Shown piece after piece: positions 38,951 through 47,375 of a DNA stretch of 64,000 bases (its first letter is position 1; the number at the start of each line of letters is the position of its first letter). The stretch spans positions 7,175 to 71,174 of the forward strand of contig NZ_SOGQ01000030.1 in the NCBI RefSeq assembly GCF_004403465.1, written 5' to 3'. Source of the stretch: Cryobacterium sinapicolor. Its GTDB lineage: Bacteria; Actinomycetota; Actinomycetes; Actinomycetales; Microbacteriaceae. The notes beneath the pieces are model-generated. The model saw only the letters and a program-made list of their open reading frames with translations, did no database searches and was not told where the DNA came from. The position numbers were made by a program, and so were the translations under genes.

Positions 38951-40042
38951 TCAGAGGGTGGGCCACTGGGCGCGCAGGTACTGCGGCGGCCAGTAGTCCA
39001 CGACGGCGCCGAGCTCGTGGGCGGCCCGCAGCGGGAAGTGCGGGTCGCGCAGGAGTTCGCGGCCCAACAGGACCGCGTCGGCCCGGCCGGACGCCACGAT
39101 CTGCTCGGCCTGCAGGGCGGTGGTGATCAGCCCGACGGCGCCGACCGGCACTTGCGCCGCCGTTTTCACATGCTCGGCGAGCGGCACCTGGTAACCGGGA
39201 CCCAACGGGATGCGCACCCCGGTCACGTTGCCGCCGGAGGAGATGTCGAAGAAGTCGGCGCCGGCGGCCGCGGCCCAGCCGGCGACCTCGGCGGTCTCGG
39301 CTTCGGTCCAGCCGCCTGGGGCGTAATCGGTGGCGGAGAACCGCACGAGCAGGGCGCGCTCCTCGCCGATGGCGGCGCGCACGGCGGCCACGACCTGGAG
39401 CAGGAGGCGGGCCCGATTCGGCAGTGAGCCGCCGAACTTGTCCGTCCGCACGTTGCTCAGCGGGGACAGGAACTGGTGCAGCAGGTATCCGTGGGCCGCG
39501 TGCACCTCCACGACGTCGAACCCGGCCTCCGCCGCCCGGAGTGCGGCGGCCGCGAACCCGTCGACGATCCCCTGGATGCCCGCGGCGTCGAGGGCCACGG
39601 GCGCTGCGTAGCCGGGGAACGGCAGGGCCGAGGCCGACACGGTCGGCCAGCCGCCGTCATCCGTCGCCATGGTGCCGTGCCGGTCTTCGCCCCAGGCCGG
39701 CCAGACGGAAGCCTTACGCCCCGCGTGGGACAGCTGGATGCCGGCCGTCGCGCCCTGCGCATGAAGGAAGGCCACGATCGGTGCCCAGGCGGCGGTCTGT
39801 TGCGCGTTCCAGAGGCCGGTGTCCGCGTCGGAGATGCGTCCCGCCGGGCTGATCGCGGTCGCCTCGACCAGGATCAGGCCGGCGCCGCCGGCGGCCAGAG
39901 CGCCCAGGTGCACGAGGTGCCAGTCGCGCGGGACGCCGTCTTTCTCCCGCACCGCGTATTGGCACATCGGCGCCGCCCAGAGCCGGTTGCGCACGTTGAC
40001 ACCGCGCAGGGTGAACGGTTCGAACAGGGCGGCAACGGCCAC
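38951..40042 (-). CDS. NADH:flavin oxidoreductase, Old Yellow Enzyme family (YqjM-like)
   Basis: From GTG 40042 (VAVAALFEPFTLRGV) the protein has 363 residues. It is an FMN-binding TIM barrel. APMCQYAVREKDGVPRDWHLVHLGALA has the Cys typical of YqjM-type enzymes that tunes the flavin; the active-site pair His-x-x-His is in IQLSHAGRKAS/VHAAHGYLLHQFLSPLSN. It reduces activated C=C bonds of enals, enones or quinones. GGGGGAAA precedes the start. An opening to 40156 overlaps the divergent nnrD and is rejected. Confidence 0.9.
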   Translation of the reverse strand: MAVAALFEPFTLRGVNVRNRLWAAPMCQYAVREKDGVPRDWHLVHLGALAAGGAGLILVEATAISPAGRISDADTGLWNAQQTAAWAPIVAFLHAQGATAGIQLSHAGRKASVWPAWGEDRHGTMATDDGGWPTVSASALPFPGYAAPVALDAAGIQGIVDGFAAAALRAAEAGFDVVEVHAAHGYLLHQFLSPLSNVRTDKFGGSLPNRARLLLQVVAAVRAAIGEERALLVRFSATDYAPGGWTEAETAEVAGWAAAAGADFFDISSGGNVTGVRIPLGPGYQVPLAEHVKTAAQVPVGAVGLITTALQAEQIVASGRADAVLLGRELLRDPHFPLRAAHELGAVVDYWPPQYLRAQWPTL

Positions 40043-40104
40043 GGATTTCCCCCAAAGATCGAGTGGGCGGGCGAAGCGGCCGGCCCGAAGGACTCGAAAC
40101 AACC

Positions 40105-40110
40105 TATCGT
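40105..40110 (+). promoter_or_regulatory. -10 element of nnrD (leaderless type)
   Basis: TATCGT is followed by six bases and then the ATG at 40117. Confidence 0.4.
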
Positions 40111-40116
40111 GAGTGC

Positions 40117-40977
40117 ATGAGCGAACCACGGGGATGGCTGGAATGGGACGGCGCACGCGCCCGCGACTGGATCGCGGTTCCGCGGGTGGACGACGACAAG
40201 TACCGCCGTGGGGTGCTGGGCGTGAGAACGGGCTCGGACGAGTACCCCGGGGCTGCGGTGCTCGGAGTCGAGGCCGCCCTCCGCACCGGTGTCGGGATGG
40301 TGCGCTACCTCGGCCCGCGGCGGCCGTCCGACCTCGTGCTGCAGCGCCGGCCGGAGGCCGTCACCGCCGCCGGGCAGGTGCAGGCCTGGCTGCTCGGCTC
40401 CGGCCAGGACGCCGCGATGCGCGACCGTGTGACCGAGGCGGCGCTGCTCGGAGCCCTGGCCGAGGGGCTGCCCACCGTTTGCGACGCCGGGGCCCTCGAC
40501 CTGGTCGGCCGGGCGACCGGGCCCGTCGTGATCACCCCGCACTACCGCGAGCTCGCGCGCCTGCTCACCCGGCTGCTCGCCCCGCAGGGTGAGTCGGTGG
40601 CCGGCTCGGAGGTGGCCGCCGCGCCGGGGGAGTGGGCCGTGCGCGCCGCGACCGGCCTCGGCGTCACGGTGCTGCTCAAGGGCAGCGTCACCTGGATCGC
40701 GGCGCCTGACGGCACCCGGCTGACGGTGTCGAAGGCACCCTCCTGGCTGGCGACGGCCGGGTCGGGGGACGTGCTCGGCGGCATCCTCGGCGCCCTGCTG
40801 GCCACGCATTCCCGGGCGATCCAGACGGATGCCGCCGCGCCGGCCCGTCTCGCTGCAACGGCCGCACTAGTGCACGCCCGGGCCGCGGCCCGGGCCTCTG
40901 ACGGCGGCCCGATCACCGCGCTCGACATCGCCGGCGCCGTGCCGGCCACCGTCGCGGAACTGCTCGCCTCGCGCTGA
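40117..40977 (+). CDS. nnrD: ADP-dependent NAD(P)H-hydrate dehydratase
   Basis: The 286-residue ribokinase-like enzyme has RRGVLGVRTGSDEYPGAAVLG near residue 30 and the ADP-site motif APSWLATAGSGDVLGGILGA near 210. It repairs hydrated NAD(P)H. The usual epimerase domain (NnrE) is absent, so this is a stand-alone dehydratase. The ATG 40117 was chosen over an opening at 40063, which lies in the divergent promoter. Confidence 0.9.
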   Translation: MSEPRGWLEWDGARARDWIAVPRVDDDKYRRGVLGVRTGSDEYPGAAVLGVEAALRTGVGMVRYLGPRRPSDLVLQRRPEAVTAAGQVQAWLLGSGQDAAMRDRVTEAALLGALAEGLPTVCDAGALDLVGRATGPVVITPHYRELARLLTRLLAPQGESVAGSEVAAAPGEWAVRAATGLGVTVLLKGSVTWIAAPDGTRLTVSKAPSWLATAGSGDVLGGILGALLATHSRAIQTDAAAPARLAATAALVHARAAARASDGGPITALDIAGAVPATVAELLASR

Positions 40978-41009
40978 CGGCCGCGGCCGGGGGTGTGGGA
41001 AGGTGGACC

Positions 41010-42248
41010 GTGCCCCAATCCTTCGCAGAACGCCTGGCCGTCGGCCCCGGCCTGCCGGCGTTGCGGACGCTGCTCTGGGCGGGCTTCACCCTTGTGCACG
41101 GAGTGCTCTGGTGGCTCGCGTTCGCGGCCCCCGGCTGGCCGCTGGGCGACGTGGAGGTCGTCTACCTCGGCTGGGCGATGGACGCGGCATCCGGCGCCGA
41201 CGTCGTGGGCATCACCACCGGCTTCGTCTATCCGCTACTGGCGCTCCTGCCGATCTTCGCGCCGCTCGTGTTCGGTCCGGACCTCTACGCCACCTCCTGG
41301 CTCGGTCTCGTGACCGTGCTCAATGCCGGGGCGTTCGCGCTGCTGCTCGGTCGGGGCCGCAACCGGCGAGCCCTCGGAGCGGCGGCCTGGTGGCTGGGCT
41401 TCCTGCTGCTGCTCGGGCCCATCGCGCTCGCCCGGATCGATGCGGTCACCGTGCCGCTGGCGATCGTCGCGGTGCTTCTCGTCGGAACCCGGCCGGTCTG
41501 GGGCGCCGTGCTGCTGACCCTGGCCACCTGGGTCAAGATCTGGCCGGTCGCCTTGGTCATCGCGCTGTTCGTGGTGTCGAAAGACCGCTGGCGGGTGGTC
41601 GCCGCAGCGGTCGCCACGAGCCTGGGCATCGTTCTGATGGCGCTCGTCAGCGGCAGCGGCCCGAACGTGCTGAGCTTCGTCGGCGAGCAGACGAACCGCG
41701 GCATCCAGATCGAGTCCCCGGTCGCCGGCCTCTGGATGTGGCAGGCCGCGCTGGGTATACCGGGCAGCTATCTCTACTACGACCGGCAGATCCTCACCTT
41801 CCAGATCATCGGCACCGGCACGAACGTCGCCATCGCGGCGATGACCCCCCTGCTCGCCCTCTGCGTGCTCGCCGTGGTGCTGCTCGCCTGGCAGAGGCTG
41901 CGCGCGGGCGCCGACCCGGCCGGTCTGTTCCCGCCTCTGGCGCTGGCCCTGGTGCTGACCCTGATCGTCGTCAACAAGGTCGGCTCTCCGCAGTTCACGA
42001 CCTGGCTGGCCGCGCCCATCCTCCTCGGGCTGCTGATGCGAGGGCGCGCCTGGCGGTTTCCCGCCGTGCTCGGACTCGTCATCGCGGCCCTGACCCAGTT
42101 CGTCTACCCGCACCTCTACGACCTCCTGCTCTCGGCAGACCCGGCGCTGGTGCTGGTGCTGACCGTGCGCAACGTGCTCGAGGTCGTGCTGCTCGGCTGG
42201 GCCGTGCGGCAGATCCTGTTCCCATCCACCCCCGATCAGAAGGAGTAA
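41010..42248 (+). CDS. Polytopic membrane protein, GT87-like glycosyltransferase (DUF2029)
   Basis: The 412-residue protein has about ten membrane segments. An early loop (WPLGDVEVVYLGWAMDAASG) carries an Asp and Glu pair typical of polyprenyl-phosphate-sugar transferases. LLTLATWVKIWPVALVIALF and NKVGSPQFTTWLAAP match the GT87/DUF2029 pattern. It may add mannose or another sugar to a lipid on the outer face. GTG 41010 follows GAAGGTGG; GTG 40995 is an alternative start. Confidence 0.75.
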   Translation: MPQSFAERLAVGPGLPALRTLLWAGFTLVHGVLWWLAFAAPGWPLGDVEVVYLGWAMDAASGADVVGITTGFVYPLLALLPIFAPLVFGPDLYATSWLGLVTVLNAGAFALLLGRGRNRRALGAAAWWLGFLLLLGPIALARIDAVTVPLAIVAVLLVGTRPVWGAVLLTLATWVKIWPVALVIALFVVSKDRWRVVAAAVATSLGIVLMALVSGSGPNVLSFVGEQTNRGIQIESPVAGLWMWQAALGIPGSYLYYDRQILTFQIIGTGTNVAIAAMTPLLALCVLAVVLLAWQRLRAGADPAGLFPPLALALVLTLIVVNKVGSPQFTTWLAAPILLGLLMRGRAWRFPAVLGLVIAALTQFVYPHLYDLLLSADPALVLVLTVRNVLEVVLLGWAVRQILFPSTPDQKE

Positions 42249-42251
42249 CCC

Positions 42252-42587
42252 ATGCTGGTTGCATTCTCCGTCGCCCCGTCCGGCGCCCACGATGATGACG
42301 GGTCCGTGCACGACGCGGTCGCCGCGGCCGTGCGCATCGTGCGCGCATCCGGCCTGCCCAACCACACCGACTCGATGTTCACCACGATCGAGGGCGACTG
42401 GGACGAGGTCTTCGGGGTGGTCAAAGCCGCCACCGAAGCCGTCGGCGCCTGGGGGCCGCGCGTGTCCCTGGTGCTCAAGGCCGACATCCGGGGCGGCCGC
42501 ACCGGCGAGCTGACCGGTAAGGTCGAGCGCCTCGAGGCCGCCCTGGCCGAGGCCGACGGATCAGCCGCCGCCGCCCCTGCCCCGTAG
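42252..42587 (+). CDS. MTH1187 family thiamine-binding protein
   Basis: The 111-residue protein has a ferredoxin-like fold: LVAFSVAPSGAHDDDGSVHDAVAAAVRIVRASGLPNHTDSM then FTTIEGDWDEVFGVVKAATE. This is the DUF77/YkoF-type family that binds thiamine or a related compound. AAGGAG precedes the ATG, and only 3 bp separate it from the GT87-like gene. Confidence 0.85.
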   Translation: MLVAFSVAPSGAHDDDGSVHDAVAAAVRIVRASGLPNHTDSMFTTIEGDWDEVFGVVKAATEAVGAWGPRVSLVLKADIRGGRTGELTGKVERLEAALAEADGSAAAAPAP

Positions 42588-42620
42588 TCAGGTGCGTCCG
42601 GGAACGCCGTGCCAAGCGTC

Positions 42621-42707
42621 GAGCAAATTCGACGGAGATTTTGGGTCAAACACCCGTTTTTGAGCCCAAAGACGGTGTTCTGAGCAAAATCTCCGTCGAA
42701 TTCGTTC
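42621..42707. repeat. 87-bp palindromic element, copy 4
   Basis: The left end is GAGCAAATTC and the right end TTCGTTC. The interior is related to copy 3: GGGTCAAA pairs with TTTGAGCCC with one bulge. It lies between two genes on the plus strand, 34 bp after the thiamine-binding gene and 28 bp before the MFS start. Confidence 0.9.
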
Positions 42708-42722
42708 GGGACCGCTGCCCCG

Positions 42723-42728
42723 TAGTCT
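42723..42728 (+). promoter_or_regulatory. -10 element of the MFS gene
   Basis: TAGTCT is seven bases before ATG 42736, directly after palindromic copy 4. The GGGGGG between could also serve as a weak ribosome-binding site. Confidence 0.35.
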
Positions 42729-42735
42729 GGGGGGC

Positions 42736-44013
42736 ATGCCTGCTTCTTCTGACGGGTCGGCGACACTGTCGCCGGCCCGCATCCGTTATGCCCTGCTCGC
42801 CCTGGCTCTCGGTGGATTCGGCATCGGGTCGACCGAATTCGTGGCCATGGGACTGCTGCCCGACCTGGCCCAGGACCTCCTCCCCGCGCTCTACGCCTCC
42901 TCCCCGGATGCCGCCAACGCGCAGGCAGGCTGGCTGATCACGGCGTATGCCCTCGGCGTCGTCGTCGGGGCCCCGACGATCGCCGCGGCAGCCGCCCGCT
43001 GGCCGCGCAAACAGCTGCTGCTCGCCTTGCTGGCCGCGTTCACGCTGAGCACCATCGCATCGGCGCTGCTGCCTACGTTCGGGCTGGTTCTTGCGGCCCG
43101 GTTCGTGGCCGCACTGCCGCACGGCGCCTATTTCGGGATCGCCTCCCTGGTGGCGGCCGACCTGATGGGCCCCGGCAAGCGGGCCCGCGGCGTGGCCCTC
43201 GTGCTCGGCGGCCTGACCATTGCGAACGTCATCGGCGTGCCCTCGATCACCTGGCTCGGCCAGACATCCGGCTGGCGGGTGGCCTACCTCGTCGTCGCCG
43301 CCATCTTCACGGCGACGTTCGTCGCCGTGGCCGCCCTGGTGCCTCTGCAGGACGGCAACCCTCAGGCCACCATGCGCAGTGAGCTGCGCGCCTTCGGTCG
43401 GGTGCAGGTCTGGTTCGCGCTGGGCATCGGCGCCGTCGGGTTCGGCGGGCTCTTCGCCGTGTACACCTACGTGGCCCCGCTGGTGATGGAGGTCACGGGC
43501 CTCGGAGCCGGCGCGGTCCCGCTCGTGCTGGTGGTGATCGGCGTGGGCATGACGATCGGCAACTTCATCGGCGGCGCGCTGGCCGACCGGAGCGTGCGCC
43601 GCAGCATGTACGGCTTCTTCGTCGTGATGCTGCTGGCCCTGACCGGGCTGGCTCTGTCGGCCGAGTCCGTCCCCGGACTGCTGATCGGCGTGTTCTTCGT
43701 CGGCGCCGCCTCGTCGGCGTTGTCGCCGACGATCCAGACCCGGCTGATGGACGTCTCCCACGACAGCCAGTCGATCGCCGCGGCGCTGAACCACTCGGCG
43801 CTCAACGTCGGCAACGCCCTCGGGGCGTTCCTCGGCGGTCTCGCCATCGCGGGCGGCCTCGGCTACGTCGCCCCGGTCTGGATCGGCCTGGGCCTGAGCG
43901 GCCTCGGCCTGCTGCTCACCGTGGCGACGTTCCTCGTGGACCGTGTCCGGCGGGGCAACAGGGTGGAGCTGCCGTACGGCACCGCGGCCATCCGGGTGGT
44001 CGCCGCGGAGTAG
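42736..44013 (+). CDS. MFS transporter, DHA1 family (AraJ-like)
   Basis: The 425-residue transporter has 12 predicted membrane helices. The first loop GFGIGSTEFVAMGLLPDLA and helix-4 region FVAALPHGAYFGIASLVAAD are typical of the DHA1 drug/sugar efflux group. The substrate cannot be told from sequence. The gene precedes a convergent response regulator. Confidence 0.88.
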   Translation: MPASSDGSATLSPARIRYALLALALGGFGIGSTEFVAMGLLPDLAQDLLPALYASSPDAANAQAGWLITAYALGVVVGAPTIAAAAARWPRKQLLLALLAAFTLSTIASALLPTFGLVLAARFVAALPHGAYFGIASLVAADLMGPGKRARGVALVLGGLTIANVIGVPSITWLGQTSGWRVAYLVVAAIFTATFVAVAALVPLQDGNPQATMRSELRAFGRVQVWFALGIGAVGFGGLFAVYTYVAPLVMEVTGLGAGAVPLVLVVIGVGMTIGNFIGGALADRSVRRSMYGFFVVMLLALTGLALSAESVPGLLIGVFFVGAASSALSPTIQTRLMDVSHDSQSIAAALNHSALNVGNALGAFLGGLAIAGGLGYVAPVWIGLGLSGLGLLLTVATFLVDRVRRGNRVELPYGTAAIRVVAAE

Positions 44014-44030
44014 CCGCGAGGTTTCGCGGC
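44013..44030. terminator. Bidirectional terminator hairpin
   Basis: GCCGCGA pairs with TCGCGGC around a GGTT loop, starting at the last base of the MFS stop codon and ending 9 bp before the convergent regulator gene. Confidence 0.5.
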
Positions 44031-44038
44031 GCGGGGGG

Positions 44039-44725
44039 TCAGTCGCCCTGGAGCAGGATGCCGTCGTGGATGGCGCGCTTACGCAGGGCGACCTTGGTAC
44101 CCACGTCGAAGCCCGCGAGACGGTACTTCTCGCGGATGCGCTTGAGATAGCTCTTCGCGGTCTCCTCGGAGATGCCGAGCTGGTGCGCGACGGCCTTGAC
44201 CGGCTCGCCCGCGCCGTAGAGGGCCATCACCCGGCGCTCCTGCGCGCTGAGGCGAGGTGAACCGCCGTTCGCGCCGTTGTTGAGGGCTTCGTCCAGTTCG
44301 GCCGAGATGAAGGATTCGCCGTCATAGGCGGAGCGGATCGCCTCGACGATCATCGTCGCCTCCTCGCTCTTCACCAGGTAGCCGAGTGCGCCGGCGGCCA
44401 GCGCCTCGCGCACGAGCCCGGCCTCGGAGTAGGTGCTCATCAGCACGGTCTTCACGCCAGCCGTCTTGAGCGTCGAGATCTTCAGGGAGACCGGAATGTT
44501 GTCTTTGAGGTCGAGGTCGAGGAGCACGACGTCGACGGGAAATTCGGGGTGGGTGAGCAGCTCGGGCCAGGTGGTGACGGCGGCGACCATGTTGATGTCG
44601 TCCGCGGCCCCCCGGATCCACTCGGTGAGGGCCCCCAGCAGCATGCGGTGGTCGTCGACAAGGGCCAGCCGGATGGGGTTGTCCTTGCTCGGTGCGGCAG
44701 TGCTCAACGTGGTTATGTTCGTCAC
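44039..44725 (-). CDS. NarL/FixJ-type response regulator
   Basis: The 228-residue protein starts at GTG with AAGGAG 8 bp upstream. The receiver domain has LALVDDHRMLL and the phospho-acceptor Asp in VVLLDLDLKD. The LuxR-type HTH at the C-terminus is RLSAQERRVMALYGAG to EETAKSYLKRIREKYRLAG. It is the third gene of a unit with a histidine kinase and a kinase-like membrane protein, which are its likely partners. Confidence 0.9.
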   Translation of the reverse strand: MTNITTLSTAAPSKDNPIRLALVDDHRMLLGALTEWIRGAADDINMVAAVTTWPELLTHPEFPVDVVLLDLDLKDNIPVSLKISTLKTAGVKTVLMSTYSEAGLVREALAAGALGYLVKSEEATMIVEAIRSAYDGESFISAELDEALNNGANGGSPRLSAQERRVMALYGAGEPVKAVAHQLGISEETAKSYLKRIREKYRLAGFDVGTKVALRKRAIHDGILLQGD

Positions 44726-44785
44726 TTCTGTCTCCTTGTGCTTCTGGCCCCGACTGAGAAGCTCAACAGCGTTGTTCGACGGACC

Positions 44786-46078
44786 CTAGGCATCCGCAGG
44801 ATTGTCGATGCTGCACTCGATTTCCACGTGCAGACTTCCGTCTCGGCTGGAATCGACGTGCGGGCCGACTACTCGGATAGCTTGCCACGTCTCGGGGTCC
44901 ACTCGACGCCGTGGCACACCCGTCGTCGCCAATTCGATCGGAAATCGTAACTTCTGGCGTGCGGTGACGCCGTGCGTGGGCCGGATCGGTCCGAGAGAGA
45001 GTGAAACGGATGCCTCAGCGCGAGTTGTGTCGCTGATCAGCAGCCAGATCGTGCGGAGCAGGGCGTCGCGCTGGTCAGGGTCGAGCATGCCGGCCAGCCC
45101 CGCCGGATCGTGCAGGCTGACAGACGGTCCGAGGAACTCGGACTCGGTGATCGCGTGGTGCAGCCAGGTCTCCCGGCGGCCTCGGATCAGGTGCAGCCGC
45201 AGCTGTGTGGCGAGGGCTGCAGCCGTCGTCGACTTCTCGGGACTCAGCGGCAGTGCCGTGCGTCCCTTCGCGACGTCGTCGAGCAGGGTCTCCGCGTCGA
45301 GGTCGATGCGGGCGAGTTCTTCGGAGGCGAACATCCCCACCGCGAATTGCGGCTGGGAGATGGTGCTCTGCACCAGCACCAGGTCGAGCTCGCGCTGGGT
45401 CATCCGGCGGAAGCCCCGCACCGTGGCCACGCCGAGCAGCGGAGGCAGGATGGCGAGGCTGATCGTTAGGAGATCGGGAGCGAAGGTGAGTGGGTCGGCC
45501 CGTTCCTCGGTGAGCGCTCCGAGGAAGAGCAGCACGCCGAGCGCCATCGCGGCGAAGACGACGTCGCGGCCTCGGCGCACGGTGGCCAGCGAGATCAGCA
45601 GGGTGCCGACGGCAGCGGCGGCCGTCGGGTAGACGCCGGAGCCGGTCTCGCCCCAGGACCCGATCAGGTCGAGCGCCGCCACGGCGGCCCCGGCGGCGAG
45701 GGCGGTGGCGAACAGCCAATCCGGCATCCGCGCCGAAAGGCGCTGCACCGTGATCAGCGACAGGACCGTGGTCGTCAGAAGGAGAACCCAGGCGATGAGG
45801 CTGGGCGTCGGGTCGGGATACTCGCCCCACTGCACCGCGAACTGCCCGAACAGGAACAGGGCGATGAAACCGCCGCTGAACGACAGGCCGATGCCAAGGT
45901 GGCGGCCGCCCAGGCCGCTCTGATTCGCCCGCGTGGTCTGCTCGGTGCGTTCGGGGCGTCGAAAGCTGCGCCGGCGCTCCCGGCGTTCCTGGCGGTCCTG
46001 AGTGCCCGGTTGGTCGGGCGCGCCCGCGGCCCGGCGCACGTCACGGCTGCGGGTGTCGACGATGCCGGGGTCGGTCAT
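44786..46078 (-). CDS. Membrane protein resembling a degenerate histidine kinase
   Basis: The 430-residue protein has an N-terminal charged segment (1-65), six hydrophobic segments (about 70-235) and a ~190-residue cytoplasmic domain. By position and length this domain mirrors the neighbouring kinase, but it lacks a clear phospho-acceptor His and the N and G boxes. LLRTIWLLISDTTRAEASVSLSLG stands where the ATP-binding helix would be. It overlaps the kinase gene by ATGA and precedes the regulator. A role as a kinase partner or sensor subunit is inference. Confidence 0.65.
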   Translation of the reverse strand: MTDPGIVDTRSRDVRRAAGAPDQPGTQDRQERRERRRSFRRPERTEQTTRANQSGLGGRHLGIGLSFSGGFIALFLFGQFAVQWGEYPDPTPSLIAWVLLLTTTVLSLITVQRLSARMPDWLFATALAAGAAVAALDLIGSWGETGSGVYPTAAAAVGTLLISLATVRRGRDVVFAAMALGVLLFLGALTEERADPLTFAPDLLTISLAILPPLLGVATVRGFRRMTQRELDLVLVQSTISQPQFAVGMFASEELARIDLDAETLLDDVAKGRTALPLSPEKSTTAAALATQLRLHLIRGRRETWLHHAITESEFLGPSVSLHDPAGLAGMLDPDQRDALLRTIWLLISDTTRAEASVSLSLGPIRPTHGVTARQKLRFPIELATTGVPRRRVDPETWQAIRVVGPHVDSSRDGSLHVEIECSIDNPADA

Positions 46079-47244
46079 TTGGGCACCTCGAGCACGACCG
46101 TGGTGCCCGAGCCGGGGGAGGAGAAGAGCCGAGCGTTGCCGCCCACATCGCGCAGGCGGGCCACGACCGACTCGGCGAACCCGAGGCGTTCGGCGCTGAC
46201 CCTGCTGAGATCGAATCCGACCCCCGCGTCGGTGACCATGGCGCGCACGGTCGTGTCGTCATCCGTGATCGTCACGTCGGCGCGGGCGACGCCGGCGTGG
46301 CGTCGCACATTCTCGAGGCACTCGCCGAGCGCGAGGAGGAAGGAGTCGAGCACATCGCTGGGCAGGAGAACCTGGCCGCTGCCGTGCCAGTCCACGTCGA
46401 GGCCCATCCGCCCGAAGCGCTGCTTGACCGATTCCAGGGTGCTGCCGAGCATCGACTCGGTGGCCGGCTCGAGCGTGTATACCCCGGAGCGGCGCGGGGT
46501 GGGAAGACCGCCGAGCCGTAGCTGCCGCAGCAGCCGGGCGTCATCGCCGGCCTGCTGGCGGAGCGCGGCCGGGCTGACGCCGACACCGGAGTGCGCGAGC
46601 AGGGTGAGGGTGGCCAGCACGGTGTCGTGCAGCAGCCGGGCATCCTGCCGGCGTTGGGCTTCGAGCTCGCTGGCATGGCGCTCGGAGAGGTGGGCCCGTC
46701 CGATGAAGGAGATGCGCGCCATGACACGCGGCACGCTCTGGGCCAGCCACCAGGCCACCAGGGTGATCGCGAGCCAGATGCTGAGGGTGAGAAGGAGCGG
46801 CACAGTGGTGTCGGACGAGGCGCGGGTGGCGGCGATCACGCCGGCGACCGTCGCGCCGAAGGCCGCAAACAGAACCAGGCGGCGGGAGGCGCTGACCACG
46901 AGCACGAGGGCGACGCAGCTCAGGGCCCCGGCGGCGATTCCGCCGATGACCGCCTGCTCGACCAGGTTCAGGCCGGTGGCACGCCGGCCTGACCAACCGA
47001 CCAGCAGGATCACGGCGATGCCGGAGAACAGGATCAAGGCGACCCAGCGCATCCGCCCGGACCGGCCGAGCAGGTACTGGCCGGCCACCAGCAACAGCAG
47101 CAGCGGCAGGCTCCGGGCGAGGGTGCTGACGGTCAGGCCGCCCGGGACGAGCATCGCGAGGAGTGCGGCGGCCGAGCCGGCCAGGCCGCACAGGCGAGCC
47201 GCTCGGCGAAGCAGACGGTTACGTTCCTTGTAGATGCGTTGCAT
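46075..47244 (-). CDS. Sensor histidine kinase (HPK7-like, NarX type)
   Basis: The 389-residue kinase has five or six N-terminal membrane segments (about 12-185), then a HisKA_3-like region with ARLLHDTVLATLTLLAHSG, and a HATPase with ECLENVRRHAG, DAGVGFD and SPGSGTTVVLEV. It is the first gene of a three-gene unit with a kinase-like protein and a NarL-type regulator. The stimulus is unknown. A TATAGA -10 lies upstream. Confidence 0.88.
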   Translation of the reverse strand: MQRIYKERNRLLRRAARLCGLAGSAAALLAMLVPGGLTVSTLARSLPLLLLLVAGQYLLGRSGRMRWVALILFSGIAVILLVGWSGRRATGLNLVEQAVIGGIAAGALSCVALVLVVSASRRLVLFAAFGATVAGVIAATRASSDTTVPLLLTLSIWLAITLVAWWLAQSVPRVMARISFIGRAHLSERHASELEAQRRQDARLLHDTVLATLTLLAHSGVGVSPAALRQQAGDDARLLRQLRLGGLPTPRRSGVYTLEPATESMLGSTLESVKQRFGRMGLDVDWHGSGQVLLPSDVLDSFLLALGECLENVRRHAGVARADVTITDDDTTVRAMVTDAGVGFDLSRVSAERLGFAESVVARLRDVGGNARLFSSPGSGTTVVLEVPK

Positions 47245-47270
47245 AGCGGCGGCTTCATCCCTCTTGGCCC

Positions 47271-47276
47271 TCTATA
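47271..47276 (-). promoter_or_regulatory. -10 element of the histidine kinase operon
   Basis: TATAGA on the minus strand, 27 bp before the ATG at 47244, is followed by an AGAGGG ribosome-binding site. Confidence 0.4.
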
Positions 47277-47375
47277 CAGCACCCTACCTGCCCGGCGTCG
47301 GTTCCCCGGAGCGGCCCGCGGCATCCGTCGGCGCCTGCCCTGCCGGAAGCGTCCTTGGTGGGCACGGGCCGCCGG

